A DNA stretch of 64,000 nt from UBA2396 sp038042175. Lineage in GTDB: Bacteria; Planctomycetota; Phycisphaerae; Phycisphaerales; UBA1924. Shown here one piece after another: positions 52,202-61,460 of this stretch. The translations under genes and the position numbers were made by a program. Every line of letters starts with the position of its first letter. The first letter of the stretch is position 1. The stretch covers positions 1 through 64,000 of the forward strand of contig CAYHQQ010000013.1 in assembly GCA_964358855.1 (NCBI GenBank). The letters run 5' to 3'. Below the pieces are notes generated by a model. The model was not told the origin of the DNA, did not search any database, and saw nothing but the letters and a program-made list of their open reading frames with translations.

Positions 52202-52372
52202 ATGGTTACGGACATGATGATCGCCGTCTTTCTCATCCTCGGAATTGTGTGCTTCGTCTTGGGCACCGGCCTGGTGCTGGGGTGCCAGGCCCTGATGCCC
52301 CCGCCGCCTCGCAGGATCGAGGAAGTCCCCAAGAACTCGCGCCCGTCTCAACACCTGGGAGGTGTCTCATGA
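52202..52372 (+). CDS. Small membrane protein upstream of KdpF
   Basis: 56 residues: MVTDMMIAVFLILGIVCFVLGTGLVLGC, a membrane helix ending in GCQAL, then a Pro-rich and basic tail PPPPRRIEEVPKNS. Its last codons overlap the kdpF ATG (ATGA, 52369-52372), so translation is coupled. Small helix-plus-GC genes just ahead of kdpF are known to me from other phyla as unnamed proteins. A subunit or regulator of the pump is plausible but unproven. It is too short to be predicted by most gene finders. Confidence 0.6.
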   Translation: MVTDMMIAVFLILGIVCFVLGTGLVLGCQALMPPPPRRIEEVPKNSRPSQHLGGVS

Positions 52373-52461
52373 CCTGGATCCACGTCGCCGGCGCCATCGT
52401 CGCCGCCCTCTTGCTCGTCTACCTCCTGGTCGCCCTGCTCAAGCCGGAGAAGTTCCAGTGA
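52369..52461 (+). CDS. kdpF: Potassium-transporting ATPase subunit F
   Basis: 30-residue single-helix protein (MTWIHVAGAIVAALLLVYLLVALLKPEKFQ) with the family's short length and the LLKPEKF end typical of KdpF, which stabilises the KdpABC complex in the membrane. It begins inside the previous gene's stop and ends in a GTGA overlap with kdpA. Confidence 0.9.
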   Translation: MTWIHVAGAIVAALLLVYLLVALLKPEKFQ

Positions 52462-54353
52462 ACATCACCACCACACTCGGCTCATCGATCGCCTCACTCC
52501 CGGCGAACGGGTGGGCCCAGCTCGCGCTTTACATGGTCGTGCTCATCGCGTTGGCCAAACCCCTGGGCTGGTTCATGGCCCGCGTGTACGACGGGAAGGC
52601 CCCCTTTGGCCTCTCTCGCCTCCTGGGCCCGATCGAACGCCTCTTCTACCGCCTCGGCGGCGTGCGTGAAGCCGATCCCATGACCTGGCGGACCTACGCC
52701 ATCGCCATCCTGCTCTTCAACGCCCTGGGCTTTGGCGTCGTCTTCGCCCTGCAGGTGCTCCAGAGCTCGCTCCCGGCAAACCCGCAAGGCCTCGCCGATG
52801 TCGAGCCAAGCTCCGCCTTCAACACCGCCATCAGCTTTGTCACCAACACCAACTGGCAGGGCTACGGCGGCGAAGTGACCATGTCGTACCTGACCCAGAT
52901 GCTCGGGCTGAGCGTCCAGAACTTCCTCAGCGCCGCCACCGGCATGGCCGTGCTCGTCGCCCTCATCCGCGGCCTTGTCAAGAAGCACTCAACCGACATC
53001 GGCAACGCCTGGGTCGACCTCACTCGCAGCACGCTCTACATCCTGCTCCCCCTCTCGTTCATCTTCGCGATCTTCCTGGTCAGCCAGGGCGTCGTGCAGA
53101 CCTTCAAGCCTTACCAGACCGTCGCGCTCACGGTACCGCTGAGCTACGACGAGCCCGTAAAGGACGCGGCCGGCGAGCCCGTGATGAACGCCGACGGCAC
53201 GCCCAAGACCACGCCCGTCGCCGTCACGACGCAGACGATCCCCCTGGGCCCGGCGGCCTCCCAGATCGCGATTAAGCAGCTCGGCACCAATGGCGGCGGC
53301 TTCTTCAACGTCAACTCGGCACACCCGCTCGAGAACCCCACCGGCCTGGCCAACTTCTTCGAACTGCTCGCGATTCTGCTCATCCCCGCGGCCTTGTGTT
53401 GGATGTACGGCGACATGGTCAAGGACCGGCGCCAGGGCTGGGCGATCCTGGCCGCCATGTCCGCGATCTTCGTGGTCCTACTGGCTTCGACGGCCTCCTT
53501 CGAGCAGGCGGGCAATCCGCGCCTCGACAAGATCTCCATCGGCGACGTCGCCTCCCCCACCACCCCCACCACCGTCGCGATCGATCAGCACGCCTCCGAC
53601 CTGCACTCCGGCGGCAACATGGAAGGCAAAGAAACACGCTTTGGCATCGCCAACTCGGCCCTGTGGGCGACCGCCACCACCGCCGCCAGCAACGGCTCGG
53701 TCAACTCCATGCACGACTCCTACACGCCCCTGGGCGGGCTCATCCCCATGTGGCTCATGCAACTGGGCGAGGTCGTGTACGGCGGCGTGGGCTGCGGGCT
53801 CTACGGCATGCTGCTCTTCGTCATCATCGGCGTCTTTGTCTCCGGGCTCATGGTGGGCCGCACGCCCGAGTACCTGGGCAAGAAGATCGAGCCTTTCGAG
53901 ATGAAGATGGCCAGCATCGCCATCCTCATTCCGTGTGCCCTCGTGCTCGTCGGCACCGCGATCGCGGTCGTCTGGCCGCCCGAGCTGGGCGGCGCCGGCG
54001 GCACCAGCAACCCGGGCCCCCACGGATTCAGCCAGATCCTCTACGCCCTCTCCTCCGCCAGCAACAACAACGGCTCGGCCTTCGCCGGCCTCTCCGCCAA
54101 CACGAAGTTCTACAACACGCTCCTGGGCCTGGCCATGTTCTTCGCACGCTTTGGCGTTCTGATTCCGGTGCTGGCCATCGCGGGCTCGCTCGCCGCCAAG
54201 AACCAAACGCCCAGCACCTCGGGCACGCTGCCCACCCACACGCCGCTCTTCGTCGTGCTGCTCATCGCCGTCGTCGTCGTCGTGGGCGCCCTGACCTTCA
54301 TTCCCGCCCTGGCCCTCGGGCCGATCGTCGAGCAGTTGCAACTGAACAACTAA
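52458..54353 (+). CDS. kdpA: Potassium-transporting ATPase subunit A
   Basis: 631 residues, the K+-channel-like subunit. Selectivity-filter-like segments are intact: SFVTNTNWQGYGGE, GTNGGGFFNVNSAHPLENPTG, NSMHDSYTPLGGLIPM and SSASNNNGSAFAGLS. The four related membrane repeats are visible. GTG start at 52458, coupled to kdpF. The length is above E. coli KdpA (557), largely through an additional loop near PVKDAAGEPVMNADGTPKTT. Confidence 0.95.
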   Translation: MNITTTLGSSIASLPANGWAQLALYMVVLIALAKPLGWFMARVYDGKAPFGLSRLLGPIERLFYRLGGVREADPMTWRTYAIAILLFNALGFGVVFALQVLQSSLPANPQGLADVEPSSAFNTAISFVTNTNWQGYGGEVTMSYLTQMLGLSVQNFLSAATGMAVLVALIRGLVKKHSTDIGNAWVDLTRSTLYILLPLSFIFAIFLVSQGVVQTFKPYQTVALTVPLSYDEPVKDAAGEPVMNADGTPKTTPVAVTTQTIPLGPAASQIAIKQLGTNGGGFFNVNSAHPLENPTGLANFFELLAILLIPAALCWMYGDMVKDRRQGWAILAAMSAIFVVLLASTASFEQAGNPRLDKISIGDVASPTTPTTVAIDQHASDLHSGGNMEGKETRFGIANSALWATATTAASNGSVNSMHDSYTPLGGLIPMWLMQLGEVVYGGVGCGLYGMLLFVIIGVFVSGLMVGRTPEYLGKKIEPFEMKMASIAILIPCALVLVGTAIAVVWPPELGGAGGTSNPGPHGFSQILYALSSASNNNGSAFAGLSANTKFYNTLLGLAMFFARFGVLIPVLAIAGSLAAKNQTPSTSGTLPTHTPLFVVLLIAVVVVVGALTFIPALALGPIVEQLQLNN

Positions 54354-54366
54354 AGGGGGAACGCTC

Positions 54367-56517
54367 ATGACCACATCAACCAACAGTACCGCCGCCCGCA
54401 AGACCTTCGACCTCGCGATCGTGAAACCCGCGATCGGTGCGGCCTTCGCCAAGCTCTCACCCCGGGCCCAGGTCCGAAACCCCGTGATGTTCGTCGTCTT
54501 CATCGGGAGCATCTTCACCACGATCCTGTTCGTGCAGGCGATGGTCAGCACGGGCGAGGCCCCGTGGACGTTTATCCTGGGCATCTCGCTGTGGCTCTGG
54601 TTCACGGTGATCTTCGCCAACTTCGCCGAGGCGATGGCCGAGGGACGCGGCAAGGCCCAGGCGGCGTCGCTGCGGAAGACCAAGACGGACGTTTCGGCAA
54701 AGATCATCGAGGGGTATGTTGCTGGCAAGGGAATCACGGGCTGGAAGCCCGTGCCACGGTCGGCGGCCACGCTCCGCAAAGGCGACATCACGCTCGTCGA
54801 GGCCGGGGAGATCATCCCGGGCGACGGCGAGGTCATCGAGGGCGTCGCGTCGGTCAACGAAGCGGCCGTCACCGGCGAATCCGCCCCCGTCATCCGCGAA
54901 TCGGGCGGCGACCGCTCCTCCGTGGTCGGCGGAACGCGTGTCCTGAGCGACTGGATCGTCGTCCGCATCGCGACCAACCCGGGCGAGTCGTTCATCGACC
55001 GCATGATCGCCCTGGTCGAGGGCGCCAAGCGTCAGAAGACGCCCAACGAGATCGCCCTGGACATCCTGCTCGCGGGATTCACGATCATCTTTCTGCTCGC
55101 GACCGTGACGCTCCTGCCCTTCTCGATCTACGCGGTGGCGCAGGCGAAGGCCGCCGATGCGGCCCGCGCCGCCTCGCCCGTAACGGTGACGACACTGATC
55201 GCACTGCTCGTCTGCCTCATCCCCACCACCATCGGCGGGCTTCTCTCGGCGATTCGCATCGCGGGCATGGACCGGCTCGTGCAGGCCAACGTGATCGCGA
55301 CGAGCGGGCGCGCCGTTGAGGCCGCGGGCGACGTTGATGTCCTTCTGCTCGATAAAACGGGCACGATCACACTGGGCAACCGCCAGGCGTCGCAGTTTGT
55401 GCCCGCCGACGCGTCGATCAAGCTCGAGGAGCTCGCCGACGCCGCGCAGCTTTCCTCTCTCGCCGACGAAACACCCGAAGGCCGCAGCATCGTCGTGCTC
55501 GCCAAGCAGAAGTACGCCCTGCGCGAACGCCAGATCCACGAGATCGGCGCGACGTTCGTCCCCTTCTCGGCCAACACCCGCATGTCGGGCGTCAACCTCG
55601 AAGGACGCGAGATCCGCAAGGGCTCGGCCGACGCGATCGACGGCTGGCTCAACCGCATGTCGGGCGGCTCTACGCGGCTCACCGACGCCGTGCGCAAGAG
55701 CGTCGACGAGGTCGCCAAGCGCGGGAGCACACCGCTGGTCGTTGCCGAGTGGGTCTTTGGAGCCCCGCAAGGGCGCGGTCGCACGCTGGGCGTCATCGAG
55801 CTCAAGGACGTGGTCAAAGGCGGCATCGCCGAGCGCTTCGCCGAGCTGCGTCGCATGGGCATCAAGACCGTCATGATCACCGGCGACAACCCCGTGACCG
55901 CCGCCGCCATCGCGGCCGAGGCCGGTGTCGACGACTTCCTCGCCCAGGCGACCCCTGAGAACAAGCTCGACCTGATCCGTCAGTATCAGCAGGGCGGGCG
56001 TCTGGTCGCCATGACCGGCGACGGCACCAACGACGCCCCGGCCTTGGCCCAGGCCGACGTCGCCGTCGCGATGAACTCGTGGACGCAGGCCGCCAAAGAG
56101 GCCGGCAACATGGTCGACCTCGACAGCAACCCCACCAAGCTCATCGAGATCGTGCGAATCGGCAAGCAGCTCCTGATGACCCGCGGCTCGCTGACAACTT
56201 TCAGCATCGCCAACGACGTCGCCAAGTATTTCGCGATCATCCCCGCCGCCTTCGCGACGACCTACCCCGAGCTCGACGCCCTCAACATCATGCGTCTCAA
56301 CCCCGCGACAGCCATCCTCTCCAGCGTCATCTTCAACGCCCTCATCATCGTCGTCCTCATTCCCCTGGCCCTGCGGGGCGTGAAGTACAAGCCCGTCGAG
56401 GCCAGCCTCCTGCTCCGCAACAACCTGCTCGTCTACGGCCTGGGCGGGCTCATCGTCCCGTTCATCGGCATCAAGCTCATCGATCTGTTGGTCGAGCGCA
56501 TTTGGAGCGGCTCATGA
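54367..56517 (+). CDS. kdpB: Potassium-transporting P-type ATPase subunit B
   Basis: 716 residues, the P-type ATPase that hydrolyses ATP to drive K+ uptake. TGES at 169-172, phosphorylated aspartate D329 in DKTGTI, KGSADAIDGW in the nucleotide domain, and MTGDGTNDAPAL in the hinge are all present. An insert GKGITGWKPVPRS at about 120-132 comes from the palindrome at 54735-54753; the surface loop it occupies in the actuator domain is of similar length in E. coli KdpB. The usual NSGTQ is NSWTQ here. AAGGGGG precedes ATG 54367. Confidence 0.95.
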   Translation: MTTSTNSTAARKTFDLAIVKPAIGAAFAKLSPRAQVRNPVMFVVFIGSIFTTILFVQAMVSTGEAPWTFILGISLWLWFTVIFANFAEAMAEGRGKAQAASLRKTKTDVSAKIIEGYVAGKGITGWKPVPRSAATLRKGDITLVEAGEIIPGDGEVIEGVASVNEAAVTGESAPVIRESGGDRSSVVGGTRVLSDWIVVRIATNPGESFIDRMIALVEGAKRQKTPNEIALDILLAGFTIIFLLATVTLLPFSIYAVAQAKAADAARAASPVTVTTLIALLVCLIPTTIGGLLSAIRIAGMDRLVQANVIATSGRAVEAAGDVDVLLLDKTGTITLGNRQASQFVPADASIKLEELADAAQLSSLADETPEGRSIVVLAKQKYALRERQIHEIGATFVPFSANTRMSGVNLEGREIRKGSADAIDGWLNRMSGGSTRLTDAVRKSVDEVAKRGSTPLVVAEWVFGAPQGRGRTLGVIELKDVVKGGIAERFAELRRMGIKTVMITGDNPVTAAAIAAEAGVDDFLAQATPENKLDLIRQYQQGGRLVAMTGDGTNDAPALAQADVAVAMNSWTQAAKEAGNMVDLDSNPTKLIEIVRIGKQLLMTRGSLTTFSIANDVAKYFAIIPAAFATTYPELDALNIMRLNPATAILSSVIFNALIIVVLIPLALRGVKYKPVEASLLLRNNLLVYGLGGLIVPFIGIKLIDLLVERIWSGS
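54735..54753. repeat. Intergenic-type palindrome inside kdpB
   Basis: CACGGGCT-GGA-AGCCCGTG, 8-bp arms, followed by CCACGG. It reads ACGGGCTGG.. as TGWKPVP in the KdpB frame. Sequence and structure are those of intergenic palindromes, as at 48523-48655. Confidence 0.85.
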
Positions 56518-56534
56518 GAATCTCGACGTTTCGT

Positions 56535-57245
56535 TCATGTTCCCATGTCGCGCAGGTACTTAATGGGGTAGAGTTCCGAACCCTCGGGCGCCGCGTCGAT
56601 CGAGTCGGTGCTGGCGTACCGGATGATTCCACCAAGCACATCGGGCAACTCCTCCCACACACGTTCTCCCCACGCCTTGAGGTCCGCCGCCCACGGTTCG
56701 CTCATCTCGCTGTCTCCATCGTGAGTCCACCAGCAGATGCTTCCTGCCATCTCGCCCCGGAGCACGATGTACCAGCGGTCCGGCGTGAAGTTAATTCCAG
56801 CGAACGGAAGAATATCATCGAAGCCGTAGGGCAGTCCCTCAAAGGCTTGATCGACTCCGTCGAAGAACCAGTCCTTCATCTCGTCGCGCAACATAGACCA
56901 CTCATGAGGCGGATAAATCAAGACCGCTCCAGCGAGGGCCTGGTACTCCTGTGTTTCCGGTTCCAGTTGCTCATGACGTTCAGTCAGCCGTCGCGACACC
57001 CACAGACCCAGCCCAACGCCGTTGTGCAGCACCTCCCGCAGTTGCCGGATGCTCGGCAGATCTGGGAGCGCAGCGAGGGCGGCCAGCCCCGCCTCCACGT
57101 CCGGCGAATTCGTATTGGCCGCGGCAAGCGTGCGGTGAACAAGCGGGACCCGGTAGTGCACCTCGGGCCCTTTGGTGCGGAGTGCCTTGCAGATAAAGCC
57201 AGGCGAAGGATCGTCCAATCCCGGAAGTACTTCAGAAGTAGGCAT
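56535..57245 (-). CDS. SUKH-like protein between kdpB and kdpC
   Basis: 236 residues on the opposite strand to the kdp genes. C-terminal SUKH/SMI1-KNR4-type features: FDDILPFAGINFTPDRWYIVLRGEMAGSICWWTHDGDSEMSEPWAADLKAWGERVWEEL. The N-terminal half is a helical region. SUKH proteins are immunity or regulatory proteins. Here it breaks the operon and lies antisense to the kdpB-kdpC transcript. No toxin is adjacent. Confidence 0.65.
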   Translation of the reverse strand: MPTSEVLPGLDDPSPGFICKALRTKGPEVHYRVPLVHRTLAAANTNSPDVEAGLAALAALPDLPSIRQLREVLHNGVGLGLWVSRRLTERHEQLEPETQEYQALAGAVLIYPPHEWSMLRDEMKDWFFDGVDQAFEGLPYGFDDILPFAGINFTPDRWYIVLRGEMAGSICWWTHDGDSEMSEPWAADLKAWGERVWEELPDVLGGIIRYASTDSIDAAPEGSELYPIKYLRDMGT

Positions 57246-57342
57246 GACTCATGGTACCAGATGTCCGCAGAAAATGCCTCGCGCGGTTCCCATGTCGAAC
57301 TTGTATATGGTCGTCGGTTCCAGTCACAGGAGGTTTAGTCCC

Positions 57343-57981
57343 ATGGCATCGCTCCTCCGCCCCGCAATCGTCATCTTCGCCGGCCTCACACTCGTCACCG
57401 GCGTCGTCTACCCCCTCGCCGTCACGGGAGTCGCCCAGGGCGTCTTCTCCCGTCAGGCCAACGGCTCGATCATCACTCAGGCGGACGGCAACGCCGTCGG
57501 CTCCTCTCTCATCGGCCAAGACTTCTCTGCGGGCGAACCCAAGGACGCGGCCAAGTGGTTCTGGGGAAGGCCCAGCGCGACCGGCCCCGTGCCCTACACG
57601 TCGTTCAACGCCGACAAGTCGACCGGCTCGTCGGGCAGCAACCTGGGGCCGACCAATCCGGCACTCGTCGACAACGCCAAGTCCAGAGTCGAAGCCCTGA
57701 ACGCCGCCGACACGGCCGTCGGGCTCGTGCGAGCCGCCAATAGCACCGGCATTCCTATCGATCTCGTCACCTCCTCCGGAAGCGGCCTGGACCCGCACAT
57801 CTCGCCCGCGGCCGCGGAGTATCAGGTGGCACGCGTCGCCAAGGCACGGGGCCTGAGCGAAGATGCCCTTCGTCGACTCGTCGCACAGTACACCCAGGGG
57901 CGTTCAGTGGGATTCCTGGGCGAACCGGTCGTGAACGTGCTGGGCCTCAACCTCGCGCTCAACGACTTGCATGGTCAATAA
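57343..57981 (+). CDS. kdpC: Potassium-transporting ATPase subunit C
   Basis: 212 residues with one N-terminal membrane helix (VIFAGLTLVTGVVYPLAVTGVAQ), GSSLIGQDF, WFWGRPSAT, SSGSNLGPTNP and DLVTSSGSGLDPHISPAAAEYQ(V)ARVAKARG, all standard. It assembles with KdpA and KdpB. AGGAGG lies at good distance before ATG 57343. It is separated from kdpB by the antisense SUKH-like gene. Confidence 0.95.
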   Translation: MASLLRPAIVIFAGLTLVTGVVYPLAVTGVAQGVFSRQANGSIITQADGNAVGSSLIGQDFSAGEPKDAAKWFWGRPSATGPVPYTSFNADKSTGSSGSNLGPTNPALVDNAKSRVEALNAADTAVGLVRAANSTGIPIDLVTSSGSGLDPHISPAAAEYQVARVAKARGLSEDALRRLVAQYTQGRSVGFLGEPVVNVLGLNLALNDLHGQ

Positions 57982-57989
57982 TCATCAGG

Positions 57990-58532
57990 ATGTCCTTCGT
58001 GCTTCCACAACACCTCACGTCCGATCGCGACGCGCTTGTGGCCGAAATCCACGAGGCCTTTCGCGGCGTCACTCGCGTCGGAGGACGTTCATGGCGTGCC
58101 GCCTACCGGAGCGACTATGACGGACTCGCTCCCGACGATCGTCAGCTCTTGGAGATTCCAGACAACGACCGGTCTTGGGAAGAACTTGCCGCGGGCACAG
58201 CATGGGATGACGACAGCCTCGGGGGTGGTGGATTCAGCTTCCTCGATGCCATCGGCTTTCGCTACTACCTGCCGGCCGCGATGGTTCGGTCCATTCAACG
58301 CGGAAATAGTTCGAACCTCGCACTCAAGCTCACGTTGCCGGAGCCCGACACGCACCTTCATGAACATATTCTTCACAGACTCTCACTGCTCAACGAAGAA
58401 CAGTGCCGCGTCGTTGCAAACTTTCTGCAGTTCATGCTGACGCTGGACCTCCACAATGGCACAAGTCTGGAAGGGTCCAACTGGAGAATCGCTCTAAACA
58501 GCCACTGGGCCCCTTTCTTCCGCCTCCGCTGA
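57990..58532 (+). CDS. DUF6714-like protein between kdpC and kdpD
   Basis: 180 residues: IHEAFRGVTRVGGRSWRAAYRSDYDG, EIPDNDRSWEELAAG and GFSFLDAIGFRYYLPAAMVRSI fit what I remember of DUF6714, which occurs beside immunity-type genes. Eight bases separate it from kdpC and nine from kdpD, so it is part of the transcript. The role is unknown. Confidence 0.65.
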   Translation: MSFVLPQHLTSDRDALVAEIHEAFRGVTRVGGRSWRAAYRSDYDGLAPDDRQLLEIPDNDRSWEELAAGTAWDDDSLGGGGFSFLDAIGFRYYLPAAMVRSIQRGNSSNLALKLTLPEPDTHLHEHILHRLSLLNEEQCRVVANFLQFMLTLDLHNGTSLEGSNWRIALNSHWAPFFRLR

Positions 58533-58541
58533 TTGCACTCG

Positions 58542-61460
58542 ATGCCTGACACCCGCCCCGATCCCGCCGAACTCCTCGCCCGCGTGAAGCGTGAGGAAGC
58601 CCGCGCCGTCGGCGAGGCCTCGCGGCGCGGCAAGCTCAAGATCTTCTTCGGCATGTCCCCCGGCGTGGGCAAGACGTACGCGATGCTGGCCGCCGCCCAG
58701 CGCCTCGCGGCCCAGGGCGTTGATGTTGTCGTGGGCGTTGTCGAGACCCATGGGCGCGGCGAGACTGAGCAGATGACGCTGGGCTTGGACGTCCTGCCTC
58801 GGCGCTCGATCGTCTATCGCGGCGCGGACGGCACCTCGACACCGGTCACGCTCACCGAGTTCGACCTCGACGCGGCCATCAAACGCAAGCCCGACGTGCT
58901 TCTTGTCGATGAGCTGGCCCACACCAACGCTCAGGGAAGCTCCAACGAGAAGCGCTGGCAGGATGTGCAGGCGTGCCTGAGCGCCGGCATCAACGTCTAC
59001 ACGACCTTGAACGTCCAGCACCTCGAGAGCCTCAACGACATCGTCGCCCAGATCACCGGCGTCACCGTCCGCGAGACGATCCCCGACTCGGTCGTCGAGG
59101 GGGCCGACGAGATCGAGCTCGTCGACCTGCCGCCCGACGCGCTCCTGGAGCGACTGCGGGCGGGCAAGGTCTACGTGCCCGACGCCGCCAAGCAGGCGAT
59201 CGACTCGTTCTTTCGCGCGGGCAATCTCACCGCTCTCCGCCAGCTCGCCCTTCGGCGTACCGCCGAGTGGGTCGATCAGCGGATGCGGGAGTACAAGGAC
59301 GACCACGGGATCCACACCGTCTGGGCCGCCACCGACCGGATTCTCGTCGCGGTCAGCCCCAGTCCCGCATCCCCGCGTCTCGTGCGTGCGGCCAAGCGGA
59401 TGGCGGCGAGCCTGCGTGCCGAGCTGATCGCGGTGTACGTCGAAGGCCCCGACGCCGACCGAATGCCGCAGGCCGACCGCGACCGCGTGCTTCAGACCCT
59501 CCGTCTGGCCGAATCGCTCGGTGCCGAGACCGCGACGATCACCTACGGCGCGGGGCGCGCGAGCGCCACCGGCCCGCGCGGCGCCGCGGCCGAGCTCGTC
59601 TCCTTCGCCCGCTCGCGCAATGTCACGCGGATCGTGATCGGCAAAACCCAACGGGCCCGGGCCTCCGAGGCGATCGGCATGCTGCTGGGTCGCGGTTCGT
59701 TCTCCAGCGACGTGATCCGGGCGTCGGGCGAAATCGAGGTCGTCGTGCTCCAAGGCCAGGAGAACGAGGATCGACGGGCGCCGGCACAGAGCCCCGTCGA
59801 CTCCGCGCAATCGGCCGGGACCATGTGGACCGGCGATCTCATGGCGAGACTCGGCGCGTCCATCCTCCTTGTGACCGCCTGCACCGGCCTGTCCTCGCTG
59901 GTCTTTCGGCAGGTCGACCTCGCCAACATCGCGATGCTGTATCTCGCGGGCGTCGTCGTCGCGGCCATGTGGCTCGGACGCGCGCCCGCGATCGTCGCCT
60001 GCGTCCTGGGCGTCGCCGCCTTCGACTTCTTCTTTGTGCCCCCGCACCTCACCCTCGCCGTCAGCGACATCCAGTACCTGATCACCTTCGCGGTCATGCT
60101 CGCGGTCGGACTTCTCATCGCCCACCTCACCGCGCGCCTCAAGGCCCTGGCCGAGGCTGCCCGAGATCGCGAACGACGCACCGCCTCGCTCTACGCGATG
60201 GCCCGCGAGCTGGCGGCGGCCCAGTCGCTCGCCGACACCGCCACTGTCGCCGCCCGCCACGTCGCCAGCGCGTTCGACGCCGACGTGGTCGTTGCGATCG
60301 CCTCCGCCTCGGCTCCCGAGGGCGTCGACATCCTCGCCTGGGGCGGCGTGTCCCCGGACTGGCTCAACGCCGGCGGCGCAGCCGAGATCGCGGCCGGCGT
60401 CAAAGGACTGGAAGGCACCGGCGGCGGCGGGCGCAATCGCTCGGTCGCCCGATGGGTGCTCGATCATGGCAAGCCCGCGGGCCTGGGCACGTCCATCCTG
60501 GCCGCCGCCCAGGGGCGCTTCATGCCCCTCTCCACGACGCAAGGTCGCGTGGGGGTGCTGGGAATTAGGCCAACCACGCCCCACGCTCAGTCACGCCTGC
60601 TCTCCACCGATCGCCTGCTCTTGCTCGACACCTTCGCGGCGCAGGTCGCCGCGGCGATCGAGCGCGTCCGCCTGATCGAGAGCCGCGAGGCCGCTCGCGT
60701 CGATGCCGAGAGCGAACGCCTCCGCGGCGCCCTCCTCTCCTCGGTCTCGCACGACCTCCGCACGCCGCTGGCGACCATCGCGGGCTCGGCCAGCACGCTG
60801 CGTGAGTCGGGCGACCGGCTCGACAGCGCGACCCGCTCGGAACTGATCGACAGCATCGTCACCGAGGCAGCCCGGCTCAACGACCTCATCGCCAACCTCG
60901 TCTTCGCCACGCGCCTGGAGTCGGGCGCCATCGATCTGCAGCGCGACTGGTCCACCGTCGAAGAGATCGTCGGCAGCGGGCTCGCGCGCCACCGCGAGGC
61001 GCTCGCTCACAGGCCGCTGCGGACCATCGGACTCGGCTCGGGCCTTCCCATGGTCAAGGTCGACAGCGCGATGCTCCCGATGGTTGTCCACAACCTCGTC
61101 GAGAACGCCATCCGCTACACGCCGCAGGGCACGCCCATCTCGATCGCGGCCTGGCGATCCGACAACAATGTCGTCATCAGAGTAGCCGACGAGGGACCCG
61201 GCCTCGCCGAAGGCGAGACCGCCAGGGTTTTCCAGCGCTTCTATCGCGGGCGCACCGCCCGCCTCGCCCAGACCGGGCAAGCCGGCGCCGCCGGGGGCAT
61301 GGGCCTGGGCCTCACCATCTGCGAGGGCATCATCAAGGCCCACCGTGGACGCATCTGGGCAGAGCCCAACACGCCCCACGGCGTCGCGTTCCTCTTCTCG
61401 CTCCCCCTGGACGAGCCCCAGCCCGTTGTCGCCAAGGACCCCGAGGAGGTGCCCGCATGA
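58542..61460 (+). CDS. kdpD: Sensor histidine kinase KdpD
   Basis: 972 residues. N-terminal KdpD domain with Walker A GMSPGVGKT (38-46) and VDELAHTN, a universal-stress-protein-like domain, four membrane helices (about 430-530), a GAF-like region, then HisKA with the phosphorylated H737 (SSVSHDLRTP) and HATPase with NLVENAIRYTP, DEGPGLAEGE and GMGLGL. It senses K+/turgor and phosphorylates KdpE. ATG 58542; a TTG at 58533 is possible. It ends in an ATGA overlap with kdpE. Confidence 0.95.
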   Translation: MPDTRPDPAELLARVKREEARAVGEASRRGKLKIFFGMSPGVGKTYAMLAAAQRLAAQGVDVVVGVVETHGRGETEQMTLGLDVLPRRSIVYRGADGTSTPVTLTEFDLDAAIKRKPDVLLVDELAHTNAQGSSNEKRWQDVQACLSAGINVYTTLNVQHLESLNDIVAQITGVTVRETIPDSVVEGADEIELVDLPPDALLERLRAGKVYVPDAAKQAIDSFFRAGNLTALRQLALRRTAEWVDQRMREYKDDHGIHTVWAATDRILVAVSPSPASPRLVRAAKRMAASLRAELIAVYVEGPDADRMPQADRDRVLQTLRLAESLGAETATITYGAGRASATGPRGAAAELVSFARSRNVTRIVIGKTQRARASEAIGMLLGRGSFSSDVIRASGEIEVVVLQGQENEDRRAPAQSPVDSAQSAGTMWTGDLMARLGASILLVTACTGLSSLVFRQVDLANIAMLYLAGVVVAAMWLGRAPAIVACVLGVAAFDFFFVPPHLTLAVSDIQYLITFAVMLAVGLLIAHLTARLKALAEAARDRERRTASLYAMARELAAAQSLADTATVAARHVASAFDADVVVAIASASAPEGVDILAWGGVSPDWLNAGGAAEIAAGVKGLEGTGGGGRNRSVARWVLDHGKPAGLGTSILAAAQGRFMPLSTTQGRVGVLGIRPTTPHAQSRLLSTDRLLLLDTFAAQVAAAIERVRLIESREAARVDAESERLRGALLSSVSHDLRTPLATIAGSASTLRESGDRLDSATRSELIDSIVTEAARLNDLIANLVFATRLESGAIDLQRDWSTVEEIVGSGLARHREALAHRPLRTIGLGSGLPMVKVDSAMLPMVVHNLVENAIRYTPQGTPISIAAWRSDNNVVIRVADEGPGLAEGETARVFQRFYRGRTARLAQTGQAGAAGGMGLGLTICEGIIKAHRGRIWAEPNTPHGVAFLFSLPLDEPQPVVAKDPEEVPA

